Part shown: piece after piece, positions 30,841-40,410 of the stretch
Layout: every line of letters starts with the position of its first letter
How positions within the stretch are numbered: the stretch's first letter is position 1
NCBI RefSeq assembly: GCF_900141705.1
Contig: NZ_FQYM01000013.1
Coordinates: 16,820-80,819 of the forward strand
DNA from: Fibrobacter sp. UWP2
Lineage (GTDB): Bacteria > Fibrobacterota > Fibrobacteria > Fibrobacterales > Fibrobacteraceae
Reading direction: 5' to 3'
DNA: 64,000 nt
Position numbers and translations under genes: made by a program
Notes under the pieces: model-generated
Seen by the model: the letters and a program-made list of their open reading frames with translations, nothing else
The model's database searches: none
Told to the model about the DNA's origin: nothing

Positions 30841-31821
30841 ATGTTTCCGAACCTAGGCGAATTCAATTTGGTCCGCAAAATTCTCGAAAATCGAGCGGAA
30901 TTTGTCGAACAGTCTCCCCATTTCAAGGGGTGGCTAGATGTGGGCGACGACTGCGCCATTTTTGACGGCTGGCTCGTGACGAAGGACCTCTCTGTCGAGA
31001 ATACCCATTTCAGGCTGGACTGGTCGAGCCCCGAGCAGGCGGTGGAAAAGCACATTGTCTCGAACGTCTCCGACATCTCGGCGATGGGAGGACGCCCGCG
31101 ATTCGCGCTTTTTGGGCTCTGCGTCAACAAGAACTGGAGCGCCGAGACCCGCGACCGCGTTGTAAAGGCGGTTTCGGAGGGCTTTGCCAGGCGCGGCATT
31201 GCGCTGATTGGCGGCGACACGGTCTCGGGCGACGAGGGCGCGTTCTCGACGACGCTTTTGGGCGAGCTGGTGACGGATACCGTGCTTTTGCGCAGTGCGG
31301 CGAAACCCGACGAGAGCGTCTATGTGAGTGGAACCCTCGGCAAGTCGGCGGCGGGGCTCTGGATTTTGATGAATAAGCCTCAGGATAAGGACAAATTCGC
31401 TAGTTTGGTCGAATATCACCTTTGCCCCGCGATCAAGGAGGACTTTGGGGCCCGCCTGGTGGACGCGGGTGTGGAGGGTGCCGCCATGGACATTAGCGAC
31501 GGACTTAGCTCGGAGCTGAACCACCTGGCCCTTTCGTCGGGCGTTGGTATGGAAATCGAGGAGGATTTGCTCCCCATTGACCCCGAAGTGCGCAAAATGG
31601 CCGAATTTTACGGTTTGGACGCTATGGATTTCGCCCTGAACGGCGGGGAGGAGTACGAACTTTTGTTCACTACTTCTTATAAAAATGATATATTTCAAAA
31701 AGAATTGTCCTCGTTCGGAGTACACCGGGTCGGGTCGGTAACCGCAGGGAACCAGGTCCGCATGGTGCGCCAAAACGGGGAAAAGCAAATCATTAAAGCG
31801 CAGGCTTGGTCTCATTTATGA
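30841..31821 (+). CDS. thiL: Thiamine-monophosphate kinase
   Basis: A 326-aa cytosolic kinase that phosphorylates thiamine monophosphate to the diphosphate cofactor. ThiL/PurM-fold motifs are present: DVGDDCAIFDGWLVTKDLSVE, an ISAMGGRPRFALFGL strand, LIGGDTVSGDEGAF (ATP and Mg binding), MDISDGLSSELNHL and FALNGGEEYELLFT near the C terminus. Full family length. Its stop overlaps the pilB ATG (ATGA), a coupling of a vitamin gene with a pilus motor that looks incidental. Confidence 0.95.
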   Translation: MFPNLGEFNLVRKILENRAEFVEQSPHFKGWLDVGDDCAIFDGWLVTKDLSVENTHFRLDWSSPEQAVEKHIVSNVSDISAMGGRPRFALFGLCVNKNWSAETRDRVVKAVSEGFARRGIALIGGDTVSGDEGAFSTTLLGELVTDTVLLRSAAKPDESVYVSGTLGKSAAGLWILMNKPQDKDKFASLVEYHLCPAIKEDFGARLVDAGVEGAAMDISDGLSSELNHLALSSGVGMEIEEDLLPIDPEVRKMAEFYGLDAMDFALNGGEEYELLFTTSYKNDIFQKELSSFGVHRVGSVTAGNQVRMVRQNGEKQIIKAQAWSHL

Positions 31822-33752
31822 TAAGTAATGCTAAGATGAATTTGAGTGAGCTCTTGCTTCGTCAGGGCGTCCTGGACGAAGACCAGTTGGCTCACGCGAT
31901 GTCGGAACACAAGCGCACGGGGATGGCGCTGGCCAAGATTCTTGTGCGCCTCGGGATGGTTAGCGAGGATACGCTCACGAGTATCTTGGGCGTGCAGATG
32001 CAGTCCACTACCAAGATGCGCATTGGTGAAATGCTGTTGGCGCAGGGCTACATCAAGCAGGAACAGCTCGAGAAGGCTCTTGAAACGCAAAAGATCACGG
32101 GCAAGCGCCTGGGGCGCACTCTGGTGGAACTGGGCTACATGCCCGAGGACCGACTGATTGAAATTCTCTCTCGCCAGTTCGAAGTTCCCTATGTGAAGCT
32201 GGATAGCTTCAGCATCGATCCCGAAGCCTATACCTACTTGCCCGAAGACTTGTGCAAGGCCTACAAGGTTGTGCCGCTGTTTGTCTCCAAGACCGAGGAC
32301 GCCCGCCGCGTGCAGCGCGTGGCGCTGACGCTTGCCATGACGGACCCGACCAACATGCGCGTCATCAACATCGTGAAGTTCAAGGTCAAGATGGAAGTCG
32401 ACGTGGTGATGGCTTCCGAAGCCGATGTGCAAAAGGCCATTGAACGTGTGTTCGCAGGTCATGGTCCTGCCGAGGAATCCCTGGCTGAACTGATTGGTGA
32501 GACCAAGGACGGCGAGGAACTCGAGACCGTGGAACGCGGTCAGGGCGGGAATGACGAACCGGAATTGACCGACGAAGAAGGTCGCGCGGTGGTGAAAATC
32601 GTGACGACCCTCATTCACGAGGCCATTGCCCGCCATGCTTCCGATATTCACCTGGAACCGCAAGAGACGTTCCTCAAGCTCCGCTACCGTATTGACGGTG
32701 ACCTGCAAGTGCAGCCGCCGATTCCGGCACGCCTTATGCCGCAGATCCTTTCGCGTATCAAGCTACTTTCCAAGATGGATATTGCAGAAAAGCGTAAACC
32801 TTTGGATGGTCGTTTCACGGTGCGTTACAAAGGCTCCGAGGTGGACCTTCGTGTGAGCTCGTTCCCGATTTCTTTGCGCAAGCGCGGCGTTTGCGAAAAG
32901 ATCGTTATGCGTATTTTGGACCCGAATTCGGGTCAGTTCCCGCTCAAGGAGATGGGCTTTGATCCGCGCGTGCTCAAGCAGTTCATCGATGCAATTAACT
33001 TGCCGAACGGCATTATCCTTGTGACCGGTCCGACGGGTTCCGGTAAGTCTACCACGCTTTACGCTTCCATTAGAGAGATTCTTGACAGTACCATCAACAT
33101 TTCTACCATGGAGGACCCTGTCGAATTGAACATCGACGGCGTCAACCAGGGGCAGATCAACAATGCGGCCGGGTTTACGTTTGCCGCGGGCATTCGTGCC
33201 TTGCTCCGTCAGGACCCTGACGTCATCATGATCGGTGAAATGCGTGACCAGGAAACTTCGTCAATGGCTATCGAAGCGGCATTGACGGGTCACTTGGTCT
33301 TTAGTACGCTCCATACCAACGACGCCGCAGGTTCGTTCCCGCGTTTGCTCGAAATGGGCCTGGAACCGTTCCTGGTTTCTACCGCCATCAAGGGCATTTT
33401 GGCGCAGCGCCTTGTGCGCCGCATTTGCAAGTTCTGCAAGGAGCCTGTCGAAGTCTCGGATTCTTTGCGCGAAGAATTGCACCTGTCTCCCGACATGCAG
33501 TTCTACCACGGCAAGGGGTGCGAAAAGTGCGATGGCTCGGGCTACAAGGGTCGTTGCGGTATTTACGAGTTCCTCGTGCCGAACGAATCGGTGCGTAACC
33601 TCGTGATCCGCCGTGCCTCGGGCGACGAAATCAAGCGTTGCGCCATGAAGGAGTGCGACATGATTACGCTCCGCATGGACGGCATCAACAAGGCGTTGCA
33701 AGGGCTCACCACGCTGGAACAGGCGGTGGGTGCTTCTGCTGCGGATGATTGA
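31818..33752 (+). CDS. pilB: Type IV pilus / type II secretion assembly ATPase (PilB/GspE)
   Basis: A 644-aa hexameric motor ATPase that drives pilin polymerisation. Two MshEN/GspE-N-like helical repeats occupy residues ~5-110 (LLLRQGVLDEDQL and MLLAQGYIKQEQL), then the GspEII region and the motor: TGPTGSGKSTTLYAS (Walker A, ~405), EDPVEL (Asp box), PDVIMIGEMRDQET (Walker B, ~465), LVFSTLHTNDA (His box), and a tetra-Cys zinc site (CKFCKE ... CEKCDGSG). ATG 31818 is chosen for its overlap with thiL; ATG 31836 is possible. Partner genes lie at 1-3448 and 37918-39845. Confidence 0.95.
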   Translation: MISNAKMNLSELLLRQGVLDEDQLAHAMSEHKRTGMALAKILVRLGMVSEDTLTSILGVQMQSTTKMRIGEMLLAQGYIKQEQLEKALETQKITGKRLGRTLVELGYMPEDRLIEILSRQFEVPYVKLDSFSIDPEAYTYLPEDLCKAYKVVPLFVSKTEDARRVQRVALTLAMTDPTNMRVINIVKFKVKMEVDVVMASEADVQKAIERVFAGHGPAEESLAELIGETKDGEELETVERGQGGNDEPELTDEEGRAVVKIVTTLIHEAIARHASDIHLEPQETFLKLRYRIDGDLQVQPPIPARLMPQILSRIKLLSKMDIAEKRKPLDGRFTVRYKGSEVDLRVSSFPISLRKRGVCEKIVMRILDPNSGQFPLKEMGFDPRVLKQFIDAINLPNGIILVTGPTGSGKSTTLYASIREILDSTINISTMEDPVELNIDGVNQGQINNAAGFTFAAGIRALLRQDPDVIMIGEMRDQETSSMAIEAALTGHLVFSTLHTNDAAGSFPRLLEMGLEPFLVSTAIKGILAQRLVRRICKFCKEPVEVSDSLREELHLSPDMQFYHGKGCEKCDGSGYKGRCGIYEFLVPNESVRNLVIRRASGDEIKRCAMKECDMITLRMDGINKALQGLTTLEQAVGASAADD

Positions 33753-33838
33753 TTTAATTAGTTTGTTTATACAAAACGAAATTGCGAGAGGCGGTTCTTT
33801 GAACGGCTTTCTAAAAAAATGTTTTTTGGATTTTGAAA

Positions 33839-36271
33839 ATGGCGAATGTTGTTGATTTTGGCGTGCTTGACAAGGAATTGAACCCGGAGCAAGCGGCTGC
33901 GGCAAAAAAGATTGAAGGCCCCATGCTCATTTTGGCGGGGGCGGGCTCGGGAAAAACGCGTGCCATTACATACAAGATTGCCCACTTGGTCTCGTACCAC
34001 AACGTGGAATCCGACAGGGTCTTGGCGGTGACCTTTACCAACAAGGCTGCCCGCGAAATGAAGGACCGCATTCAAAAGCTGCTCGGGTGCCGCTTACCCT
34101 TTAGCTGGATGGGGACTTTCCACTCGGTTTGCCTCAAGCTACTCAAGCTTTGCCTCTCCAAGGACTTTGTTGTCAAGGCGATGGGCGGCACATGGTACAA
34201 CGCCAACTTCTCGATTTACGACGATGACGACCAAAAACGCTTGCTTCGCGACATTTTGAAGGAAGATTTGGGCGACAACTTCGAGGCTTCGGAGGTCAAA
34301 AAACTCCATGGCGCCATTTCGCGCTACAAGAATACGGTGCTGTACGAGGGCGGATCCCCCAAGCTGCAAACGCCCGACGTGGCGTTGGCACGCGCCGAGT
34401 TCGCCGACGAAGAAAAACGCGCCCGCTATTACAGCGAATACCAAAAGCGCCTGCAGGAATCCAACGCCATGGACTTCGATGACTTGCTCCTCAATACGGT
34501 GCTCATGCTGCAGAAAGTGCCGACCTTGGCTAAACAATTGGCGGAGCGTTTCCAGTACGTGGTGGTGGACGAGTACCAAGACACCAACGACGTGCAGTAC
34601 GAACTTTTGAAGCTGTTGATTAACGAGGATCGCAACGTGACGGTGGTGGGCGACGATGACCAGAGCATTTACGGCTGGCGCGGCGCGAACATCAAGATTA
34701 TCCGTAACTTCCATCGGGACTTTGCACCAGTGACCATCGTGAAACTCGAACGCAACTACCGCTCCACGAGCAACATTGTGAAGGGCGCGGGCTCCGTGAT
34801 TGCCCATAATATTCGCCCAGCTGAGATGGAGAAGAAGGTGTTTTCGAAGGAGGAGGCTGGCGACCCCATCCGTGTGCGCCATTTGCTGGACGATCGCAGC
34901 GAGGCGCAGCAGATAGCGAACCTGATTTCGGTGGCGGGACCCGAGATGTACTCGAAGACTGCCATTTTTTACCGCACCAACGCCCAATCCCGTGTGATTG
35001 AAAAGGCGTTGAACGACAACCGCATCCCGTCGGTGATTTTCGGTGGTACCCGCTTTTGGGACCGCAAAGAGATCAAGGACATTTTGGGCTACCTACGCCT
35101 GCTCTCAAACGAGAAGGATGATGCGGCCCACCTGCGCGTGATTAACACGCCGCCGCGTGCTATTGGCAAGACCACCGTCGAGACTATTTTGGAACGCGTC
35201 CGCAACGGCGAAGGGACTTTTTGGCAGGTGCTTGTGGCCGAGGCCAACGGCGAAGGCCGTGCTGCCCCCAAGCTCAAGGGCTTTACCGCCATGGTGCAGG
35301 GCTGGAAGGATTTGCTCGCGGCGGGGGAGACTCCGCTCCCGATTTTGGCCGAGCGCATTATTAACGAGACCGGCTATCAGGACTTTTTGCGCAAAGAAGA
35401 CGAAGCGACCGCGGACGAACGCATCGCGAACTTGGACGAAATGGTGAACGCCATTCGCGAATTTGACGAAGAGCACCCCGGTGCGACTTTGGAAGAGTTT
35501 TTGCAGGACATTTCGCTTTTGACCGACGGCGACAAGAAGGTGGACACCTCCAAGGGCATGGTGACGCTCATGACCATCCACATGGCGAAGGGCCTCGAGT
35601 TCAACACGGTTCACATTGCCGGCTGCGACGAGGAAATTTTCCCGCTGGTGCGCGGAACCGCCTTTGCCGCCGACAAGGAAATGCGCGAGCAGATGGAGGA
35701 GGAACGTCGCCTGTTTTACGTAGGCTGCACCCGCGCCGAAAAAAAACTTTATCTGTACCATGCGGAACGCCGCTTTTTCCAAGGGACCATCCGTCCCTTT
35801 GCCCCGTCCAGGTTCCTCAAGGAACTGGACCCGTCGGTGGTGGAGTTCACCCCGTGCGTAGACGACCGCCCTGCATTTGGTTACGGCTCCAATGCGGGCT
35901 CGGGCTACGGCAACGGCCCCATCCGTTACCATTCGGCTCCGGTGGGGCAGTTCTCCCGACCCAGCTCGGGTTCGCGCCCGGCCATGCCGCACTCGGTCCC
36001 AGCTTCTATCCGCAAAAACGACCAGCGCATTGTGTACAGGAACCCCATCAAGGTCAAGCCGCCGGTGCCTTCGGGCCCGCGTGTGGTCTACGACGAGTAC
36101 AGCGAGAACCCGTACCGCCCGGGAGTGCGTGTGCGCCATTTTAAGTACGGCGTCGGCACCATTGTGCGCTGCACCGGCAGCGGCGAAAATGCCCGCGTGG
36201 ACGTGCGTTTTAACGGCGATGGCACCGTGAGGACGATTATTTTGAAGTACGCCGCCTTGGAAGTTCTGTAG
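33839..36271 (+). CDS. pcrA: UvrD/PcrA-type ATP-dependent DNA helicase
   Basis: An 810-aa superfamily 1A helicase for repair and replication. Visible motifs: LNPEQAAAAKK (Q motif), LAGAGSGKT (Walker A, ~36), AVTFTNKAAREMKDRI, VVDEYQDTNDVQYEL (motif II, ~243), VGDDDQSIYGWRGAN (III), LERNYRSTSNIV (IV) and MTIHMAKGLEFNTVHI (V). After a basic, Gly/Pro/Ser-rich linker (about 680-755) the C-terminal GVRVRHFKYGVGTIV ... DVRFNGDGTVRTIIL is the Tudor-like domain of PcrA that binds RNA polymerase. Start ATG 33839 preferred over TTG 33833. Confidence 0.95.
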   Translation: MANVVDFGVLDKELNPEQAAAAKKIEGPMLILAGAGSGKTRAITYKIAHLVSYHNVESDRVLAVTFTNKAAREMKDRIQKLLGCRLPFSWMGTFHSVCLKLLKLCLSKDFVVKAMGGTWYNANFSIYDDDDQKRLLRDILKEDLGDNFEASEVKKLHGAISRYKNTVLYEGGSPKLQTPDVALARAEFADEEKRARYYSEYQKRLQESNAMDFDDLLLNTVLMLQKVPTLAKQLAERFQYVVVDEYQDTNDVQYELLKLLINEDRNVTVVGDDDQSIYGWRGANIKIIRNFHRDFAPVTIVKLERNYRSTSNIVKGAGSVIAHNIRPAEMEKKVFSKEEAGDPIRVRHLLDDRSEAQQIANLISVAGPEMYSKTAIFYRTNAQSRVIEKALNDNRIPSVIFGGTRFWDRKEIKDILGYLRLLSNEKDDAAHLRVINTPPRAIGKTTVETILERVRNGEGTFWQVLVAEANGEGRAAPKLKGFTAMVQGWKDLLAAGETPLPILAERIINETGYQDFLRKEDEATADERIANLDEMVNAIREFDEEHPGATLEEFLQDISLLTDGDKKVDTSKGMVTLMTIHMAKGLEFNTVHIAGCDEEIFPLVRGTAFAADKEMREQMEEERRLFYVGCTRAEKKLYLYHAERRFFQGTIRPFAPSRFLKELDPSVVEFTPCVDDRPAFGYGSNAGSGYGNGPIRYHSAPVGQFSRPSSGSRPAMPHSVPASIRKNDQRIVYRNPIKVKPPVPSGPRVVYDEYSENPYRPGVRVRHFKYGVGTIVRCTGSGENARVDVRFNGDGTVRTIILKYAALEVL

Positions 36272-36333
36272 AGAACTTATATTGTTAATTGTTCATTATT
36301 TTATTATTTTATAGCGGTAAAATTGAGGTTTTT

Positions 36334-36621
36334 ATGCTTGAACGTGAAGAAGTCTTGAAATTGGCGAAGCTTTCCAGGCTCGAAGTCGCCGAGGGCGATA
36401 TCGATTCCGTGAAGGGACACTTGGACAAGATGCTGAACCATTTGGAAGCCTTGAAGGCTCTTGACCTTTCGAACGTGGAACCGATGACCGCCGTCGAGAA
36501 CGGTGCCACCATCCTCCGCGAAGACGTGCCTGTGCAGGGATTCTCCCTGGACCAGGCCTTTGCCAACGCCCCGGCTGTAGAGAACGACCATTTCGCCATT
36601 CCCAAGGTGATTGGCGGTTAG
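36334..36621 (+). CDS. gatC: Asp-tRNA(Asn)/Glu-tRNA(Gln) amidotransferase subunit C
   Basis: A 95-aa GatC protein that holds GatA and GatB together in the transamidation pathway. It reads REEVLKLAKLSRLEVAEGD, then DLSNVEPMTAVE and LREDVPVQGFS, the typical N- and C-terminal halves. ATG 36334 has TTGAGG 5-8 nt upstream; the frame extends further without support. gatA and gatB are not adjacent. It is followed after 13 bp by kdsB. Confidence 0.93.
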   Translation: MLEREEVLKLAKLSRLEVAEGDIDSVKGHLDKMLNHLEALKALDLSNVEPMTAVENGATILREDVPVQGFSLDQAFANAPAVENDHFAIPKVIGG

Positions 36622-36634
36622 TTCGCTACGCGCC

Positions 36635-37348
36635 ATGGCCGCAGTCCACTGCATTGTTCCGGCCCGCATGGGGTCTTCTCGCTTTCCGGGGAAGCCCCTT
36701 TTTAAATTGGCAGGCAAAGAGATGATTGTGCGCACTCTGGAGCGGGCTCAGCTCGCGGAGTGCTTTGGGCGCATTGTGTGTGCGACCGACAGCGAAGAAA
36801 TTGCCGAGGTCGTGTCGAGGGCTGGTTTTGAATTCATTTTGACGGGCCCCGCCGCGACGGGTTCCGACCGAGTGGCCGAGGCGGCCCGTGCCTTGGACCT
36901 GGACCTGGTGGTGAACTTGCAGGGCGACGAGCCGCTGGTGGAACCCTCGGTGCTGAGCGACGTGGCCGAGGACCTGGCCGCCCACCCCGATTGCTGGGTG
37001 ACGGTCGCCTGCCCGCTCGACCCCGCCGAGTGCGCCCTCAAGACGGTGGTGAAGGTCCGTGTGCAAAGTGGGCTCGCTGTGGACTTTACCCGCGAGGTGG
37101 CTTTGGAGGAAGCCCCGCGCTGGTTCCAGCATCAAGGGATTTACGCCTACTCCAGGCGCTCCCGCGATGAGTTTTCCTCCTTGCCGCAGAACGCGGTTGA
37201 ACTGGAACGCTCGCTAGAGCAGATGCGCATTTTGGGCAGGTGCCCGATACGCATTGTGCAGAGCCGGTTCCCGAGCATTTCTGTGGACGTGCCTTCGGAC
37301 GCCCAGGCGGTGGAGGCCTTGATTACAGAACGTAAGTCCAGGAGATAG
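36635..37348 (+). CDS. kdsB: 3-deoxy-manno-octulosonate cytidylyltransferase (CMP-KDO synthetase)
   Basis: A 237-aa cytosolic enzyme that makes CMP-KDO for lipopolysaccharide inner core. CIVPARMGSSRFPGKPLFKL is the nucleotide-binding N terminus, IVCATDSEEIAEV and LTGPAATGSDRVAEA follow, LVVNLQGDEPLVEP binds the metal and substrate, and QHQGIYAYSR is the C-terminal family motif. ATG 36635 gives the normal N terminus; the open frame to GTG 36611 overlaps gatC and is not needed. Shows the organism makes KDO-based LPS. Confidence 0.95.
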   Translation: MAAVHCIVPARMGSSRFPGKPLFKLAGKEMIVRTLERAQLAECFGRIVCATDSEEIAEVVSRAGFEFILTGPAATGSDRVAEAARALDLDLVVNLQGDEPLVEPSVLSDVAEDLAAHPDCWVTVACPLDPAECALKTVVKVRVQSGLAVDFTREVALEEAPRWFQHQGIYAYSRRSRDEFSSLPQNAVELERSLEQMRILGRCPIRIVQSRFPSISVDVPSDAQAVEALITERKSRR

Positions 37349-37422
37349 CGAAATGCTGAACCTGTTTAACGCAAGGCTTGCTTCGAGTATGCTACATTCG
37401 GTATCCAATAAGGTGGTGCCGG

Positions 37423-37881
37423 ATGAATGCTGCTGAGAAGAACGTGTTGCACATTGCCCTCGCCCTGTTCGTGGTGGGGCTTGTCGTGAGAATCCTTCCG
37501 TGGGGAATCCCTGCCATAGAGCAGCAGGACGACCCCGTGAAGCTGGAGTACTGGAACGCGAAGGTGGAGCCTCTGCCCGACTCCCTGTCGGTTACAGATA
37601 AATTAAATTCTGCGCTAGCGGAATCGCCGAGGGCGGATGCCCACCCGAGACCCCAAAAACAAAAAAAATCAAAGAAAATAGTCCACTTGCCCATCAAAAT
37701 CAATTCCGCCGGGTTGGACGAAATTTGCGCCCTTAAGGGGGTCGGTCCCAAGCTCGCCGCGAAGATAATTGCCTTTCGCGAGCAAAATGGACCCTTTTTG
37801 ACCCCTCAGGACCTGCAAAAAGTGCCCGGAATTGGCAAGAAAAAGCTGGAGGGTATACTACAGGGCGTAATTTTTGATTAG
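37423..37881 (+). CDS. ComEA-like membrane-anchored helix-hairpin-helix protein
   Basis: A 152-aa protein: one membrane helix (about 8-28, VLHIALALFVVGLVVRILP), a variable periplasmic spacer with a lysine-rich patch (PRPQKQKKSKK), and a C-terminal (HhH)2 DNA-binding domain (about 90-150: KINSAGLDEICALKGVGPKLAAKI, then FLTPQDLQKVPGIGKKKLE). That is the ComEA layout, the DNA receptor in natural transformation. AAGGTGG ribosome binding site before ATG 37423. pilM and pilN follow 36 bp later, consistent with pilus-assisted DNA uptake, though comEC is not in the window. Confidence 0.8.
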   Translation: MNAAEKNVLHIALALFVVGLVVRILPWGIPAIEQQDDPVKLEYWNAKVEPLPDSLSVTDKLNSALAESPRADAHPRPQKQKKSKKIVHLPIKINSAGLDEICALKGVGPKLAAKIIAFREQNGPFLTPQDLQKVPGIGKKKLEGILQGVIFD

Positions 37882-37917
37882 TTTTAGGGAGTACAACTTT
37901 CATAAGTCGTTGAGTAT

Positions 37918-38832
37918 ATGAGTGATACGAAGATTTACCTGGGTATTGAAGTTGGCGATGCTTCCCTGAAAGTCGCCCTCTTGGAGTCCGCCGAAAAGCG
38001 CGTTCTCAAGACCGCTGTTCTGGAAACGGAAACCAGCCCCATTGATGACATCTACACGTTCGAAACGGTCCTCCAGGGGTGGATGGAAGCCAACCAAATT
38101 GAGAGCGTCGAATCCATTTCGGTGGCGATTCCCGCGTTCCGCTCCATTATTCGCCAGGTCTACGTGCCTGCCGAAGCCGCAGAGCACCTGGACGACTACC
38201 TCCGCTGGTACCTCGGCCTCATTACCAATGCCGAGAAGGACGCCTACGTGCTCGACTACAAGGTGTTGAGAGGCGAACCCTCGGTTGGACTCACCGTACT
38301 CCTTATCGCGGTCCGGCGCCAGTGGGTGGATGCCCTCCGTAAAGGCTTCCGCGCCAAGGCTTTGGCCCCGAAGGCTATGGAAGTGGATGTGCTCTCGCTT
38401 TTGAATTTGATGGATGTTGCCGAAAACATCAAGAATTTGCAGTGTGTCATCAAGGCCGACTACATGGGCGTGACCTTGATGTGGCTCTCCAAGGACAACC
38501 TGCAGGGGCTCCGTTGCGTGTCGACGCTCCCGCTGGTGAACAAGTCCCGCGAGGAGGCCTACGACATTCTTGCCGCCGAGGTGATGAACCAGATTAACCT
38601 CGCCAAGGAAGAAAACGCCGCGTTGGATATTCACCAGGTCAACATTTGCGGTGAACTGGCCATGGACCCGCTGTTCGTGGAAGACCTCCGCAAGCGTTGC
38701 CCCGACTACCAGTTGATTTTGATGGACTCGTTCTCTAACTTGAGGCTCCCGGTCGAAGAAACGGATTCCGCCGCCGTGCTGTGCTGCGCTGGCGCCATCG
38801 GGACTGCCTTGAATGTGATGGAGGGTGTATGA
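37918..38832 (+). CDS. pilM: PilM-like actin-fold pilus assembly protein
   Basis: A 304-aa cytosolic protein with the actin/FtsA-type fold of PilM, which binds the PilN N terminus and organises the inner-membrane platform. KIYLGIEVGDASLKVALLES is the phosphate-1 loop, ISVAIPAFRSIIRQVYVP the next strand pair, and LCCAGAIGTALNVM the C-terminal adenosine-region segment. It is divergent from proteobacterial PilM. The stop overlaps the next gene (ATGA). Function follows from fold plus context. Confidence 0.8.
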   Translation: MSDTKIYLGIEVGDASLKVALLESAEKRVLKTAVLETETSPIDDIYTFETVLQGWMEANQIESVESISVAIPAFRSIIRQVYVPAEAAEHLDDYLRWYLGLITNAEKDAYVLDYKVLRGEPSVGLTVLLIAVRRQWVDALRKGFRAKALAPKAMEVDVLSLLNLMDVAENIKNLQCVIKADYMGVTLMWLSKDNLQGLRCVSTLPLVNKSREEAYDILAAEVMNQINLAKEENAALDIHQVNICGELAMDPLFVEDLRKRCPDYQLILMDSFSNLRLPVEETDSAAVLCCAGAIGTALNVMEGV

Positions 38833-39845
38833 TTCATTTGAATTTGATTGATGCCGCCGAGCGCGAATCACTTATGGACAACTTGAACCCGGTCCATGTG
38901 ACCGACGTTGCCGCGCAGGTCAAAACCTCCAAGAAAAAGACCTTGACGGTTTTGCTTGCCATTTTGTTCCTGTTTGTTGCCTTTAGCTGCTTCATTAGCG
39001 TGAGCGGCGTTCCCAAGCCGCTGCAGGGTATTTTGCCCGGTCCTTACCTTGAACTGATTGGTGCCGAAGACCCGAGCCGCGCAGCCTTGACCTTGGGGTC
39101 TGGTCAGATGACCTCCGCCGGTGGTTCGCTCGCCGCGCAGGCTGCTGCCGCCGAGGCCGCCATTAAGCAGCGCGAAGTGCTCTCGGTCAAGCAGGTGGTG
39201 GGCGAGGTGAATCCGTCCGTCTTGTTCAACAACAAGCGTACCGACTTCACCCAGTTCTTGCCGATGGAAAAGATTTCGTTCCAGCGTGCGGCGTTGGCGC
39301 AGTTCATGACCTTCCTCAACACGGCAACGCCCGACGACATCGGTTTTTCGGATTGCTCGTTCCAGTCGCCGAACTTCTACTACGTGCGAGGTGTGGCGAC
39401 CAAGCCTACGTCGCAGCGCAGCTTCTTGGAACGTCTCAAGACGGTAAGCGGCGAATTCAAAACGCCGCCGATTCCCGAGAACGCCCCGGCTACCGACATT
39501 ACTGCATTCGGCGTGTTCAACATTACGAACGTCAACCTGAATGCCGTGACCAAGTTTGTGACCGCCGCCGAGCAGGCCGACGAAGTCAAGGCCTTCAAGA
39601 CCTTGGCGAGTACGAATAAAGTAGTGTTCAATGGTTTGGACAAACCCTCCATCGAAGACTTCGGCGTTTACAAACGCTACACCTACCAGTTGACGACGAC
39701 GAATGATTATCCCGAATTGCAGACGCTCTTTGTCGCCCTTGCCGAGTCCCCGATTCGCATGGCCGTGCAAAAGATCGACATGAAGTTCGCCAAGAAGAAC
39801 AGCATGCAGTCTGCCATTCGTCTCGAAATGTTCGTCGTTCCGTAA
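38829..39845 (+). CDS. pilN: PilN-like (possibly PilN-PilO fused) inner-membrane pilus protein
   Basis: A 338-aa bitopic membrane protein. The N terminus MIHLNLIDAAERESL resembles the short PilN tail that docks on PilM (INLLP-like), followed by KTSKKKTLTVLLAILFLFVAFSCF as membrane helix (about 36-54). The long exported part contains a helical stretch (about 90-165) and two alpha/beta units (about 165-335), more than one PilN needs, so it may combine PilN and PilO. ATGA overlap with pilM. rsmD begins 1 bp after the stop. Confidence 0.65.
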   Translation: MIHLNLIDAAERESLMDNLNPVHVTDVAAQVKTSKKKTLTVLLAILFLFVAFSCFISVSGVPKPLQGILPGPYLELIGAEDPSRAALTLGSGQMTSAGGSLAAQAAAAEAAIKQREVLSVKQVVGEVNPSVLFNNKRTDFTQFLPMEKISFQRAALAQFMTFLNTATPDDIGFSDCSFQSPNFYYVRGVATKPTSQRSFLERLKTVSGEFKTPPIPENAPATDITAFGVFNITNVNLNAVTKFVTAAEQADEVKAFKTLASTNKVVFNGLDKPSIEDFGVYKRYTYQLTTTNDYPELQTLFVALAESPIRMAVQKIDMKFAKKNSMQSAIRLEMFVVP

Positions 39846-39846
39846 A

Positions 39847-40410
39847 ATGCCTATCCGCGTCACGGGAGGCGCTCTCCGTGGGCGCCAGGTGCAGTCCCCG
39901 CCAACAATGAAAACGAGACCTACGGGTTCTAGGACCCGTGAGGCGTTGTTCAATATTTTGCAGGGCGTGGAGAACTTTCGTGTGCTGGACTTGTTCGCGG
40001 GCTCCGGCATTATGGGCATTGAGGCGTTGAGCCGCGGGGCGGCGAACGTGACTGCTGTTGAGAATGCGCATTCGCAGGCGCGCTTGATTTACATGGCATA
40101 CAAGTCGCTCGACTTGACGAATAAACTTACTTTGTTAGAAAAAAACGCCCTCACGTTGGAAAAAGAATCGCTCTGTGCCGACGAGGGCTTTGACCTCATT
40201 TACGCCGACCCTCCGTTCAAGGACATGGAATACCCGGATTTGCGCAAGTACATTGGGTGGTTGAATCCCGGGGGCGTCGCCGTGTTCGAAGCCCCGAGCC
40301 GAAGCATTCCTGCGTGGGCCAAGGCCGACGAGGCTGAGGGCAAAACGGATATCCGCAAGTACGGCGAATCTTCGCTAGTGATTTACAGAGCGCCTTCGGC
40401 GCAGTTTTAA
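39847..40410 (+). CDS. rsmD: 16S rRNA (guanine966-N2)-methyltransferase
   Basis: A 187-aa SAM-dependent methyltransferase. RVTGGALRGRQVQ and TRPTGSRTREALFNIL are RsmD signatures, VLDLFAGSGIMGIEALSRGA is motif I, and DLIYADPPFKDMEY carries the DPPF catalytic motif IV. The final residues RAPSAQF are encoded by the hairpin of a dispersed 3'-end repeat, so the C terminus has been altered by that element. Same operon end as pilMN. Confidence 0.95.
   Translation: MPIRVTGGALRGRQVQSPPTMKTRPTGSRTREALFNILQGVENFRVLDLFAGSGIMGIEALSRGAANVTAVENAHSQARLIYMAYKSLDLTNKLTLLEKNALTLEKESLCADEGFDLIYADPPFKDMEYPDLRKYIGWLNPGGVAVFEAPSRSIPAWAKADEAEGKTDIRKYGESSLVIYRAPSAQF

Noticed and set aside
36289..36333. N-terminal extension of gatC to 36289
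   Set aside because: The additional residues have no homology to GatC, and ATG 36334 has its own TTGAGG site.
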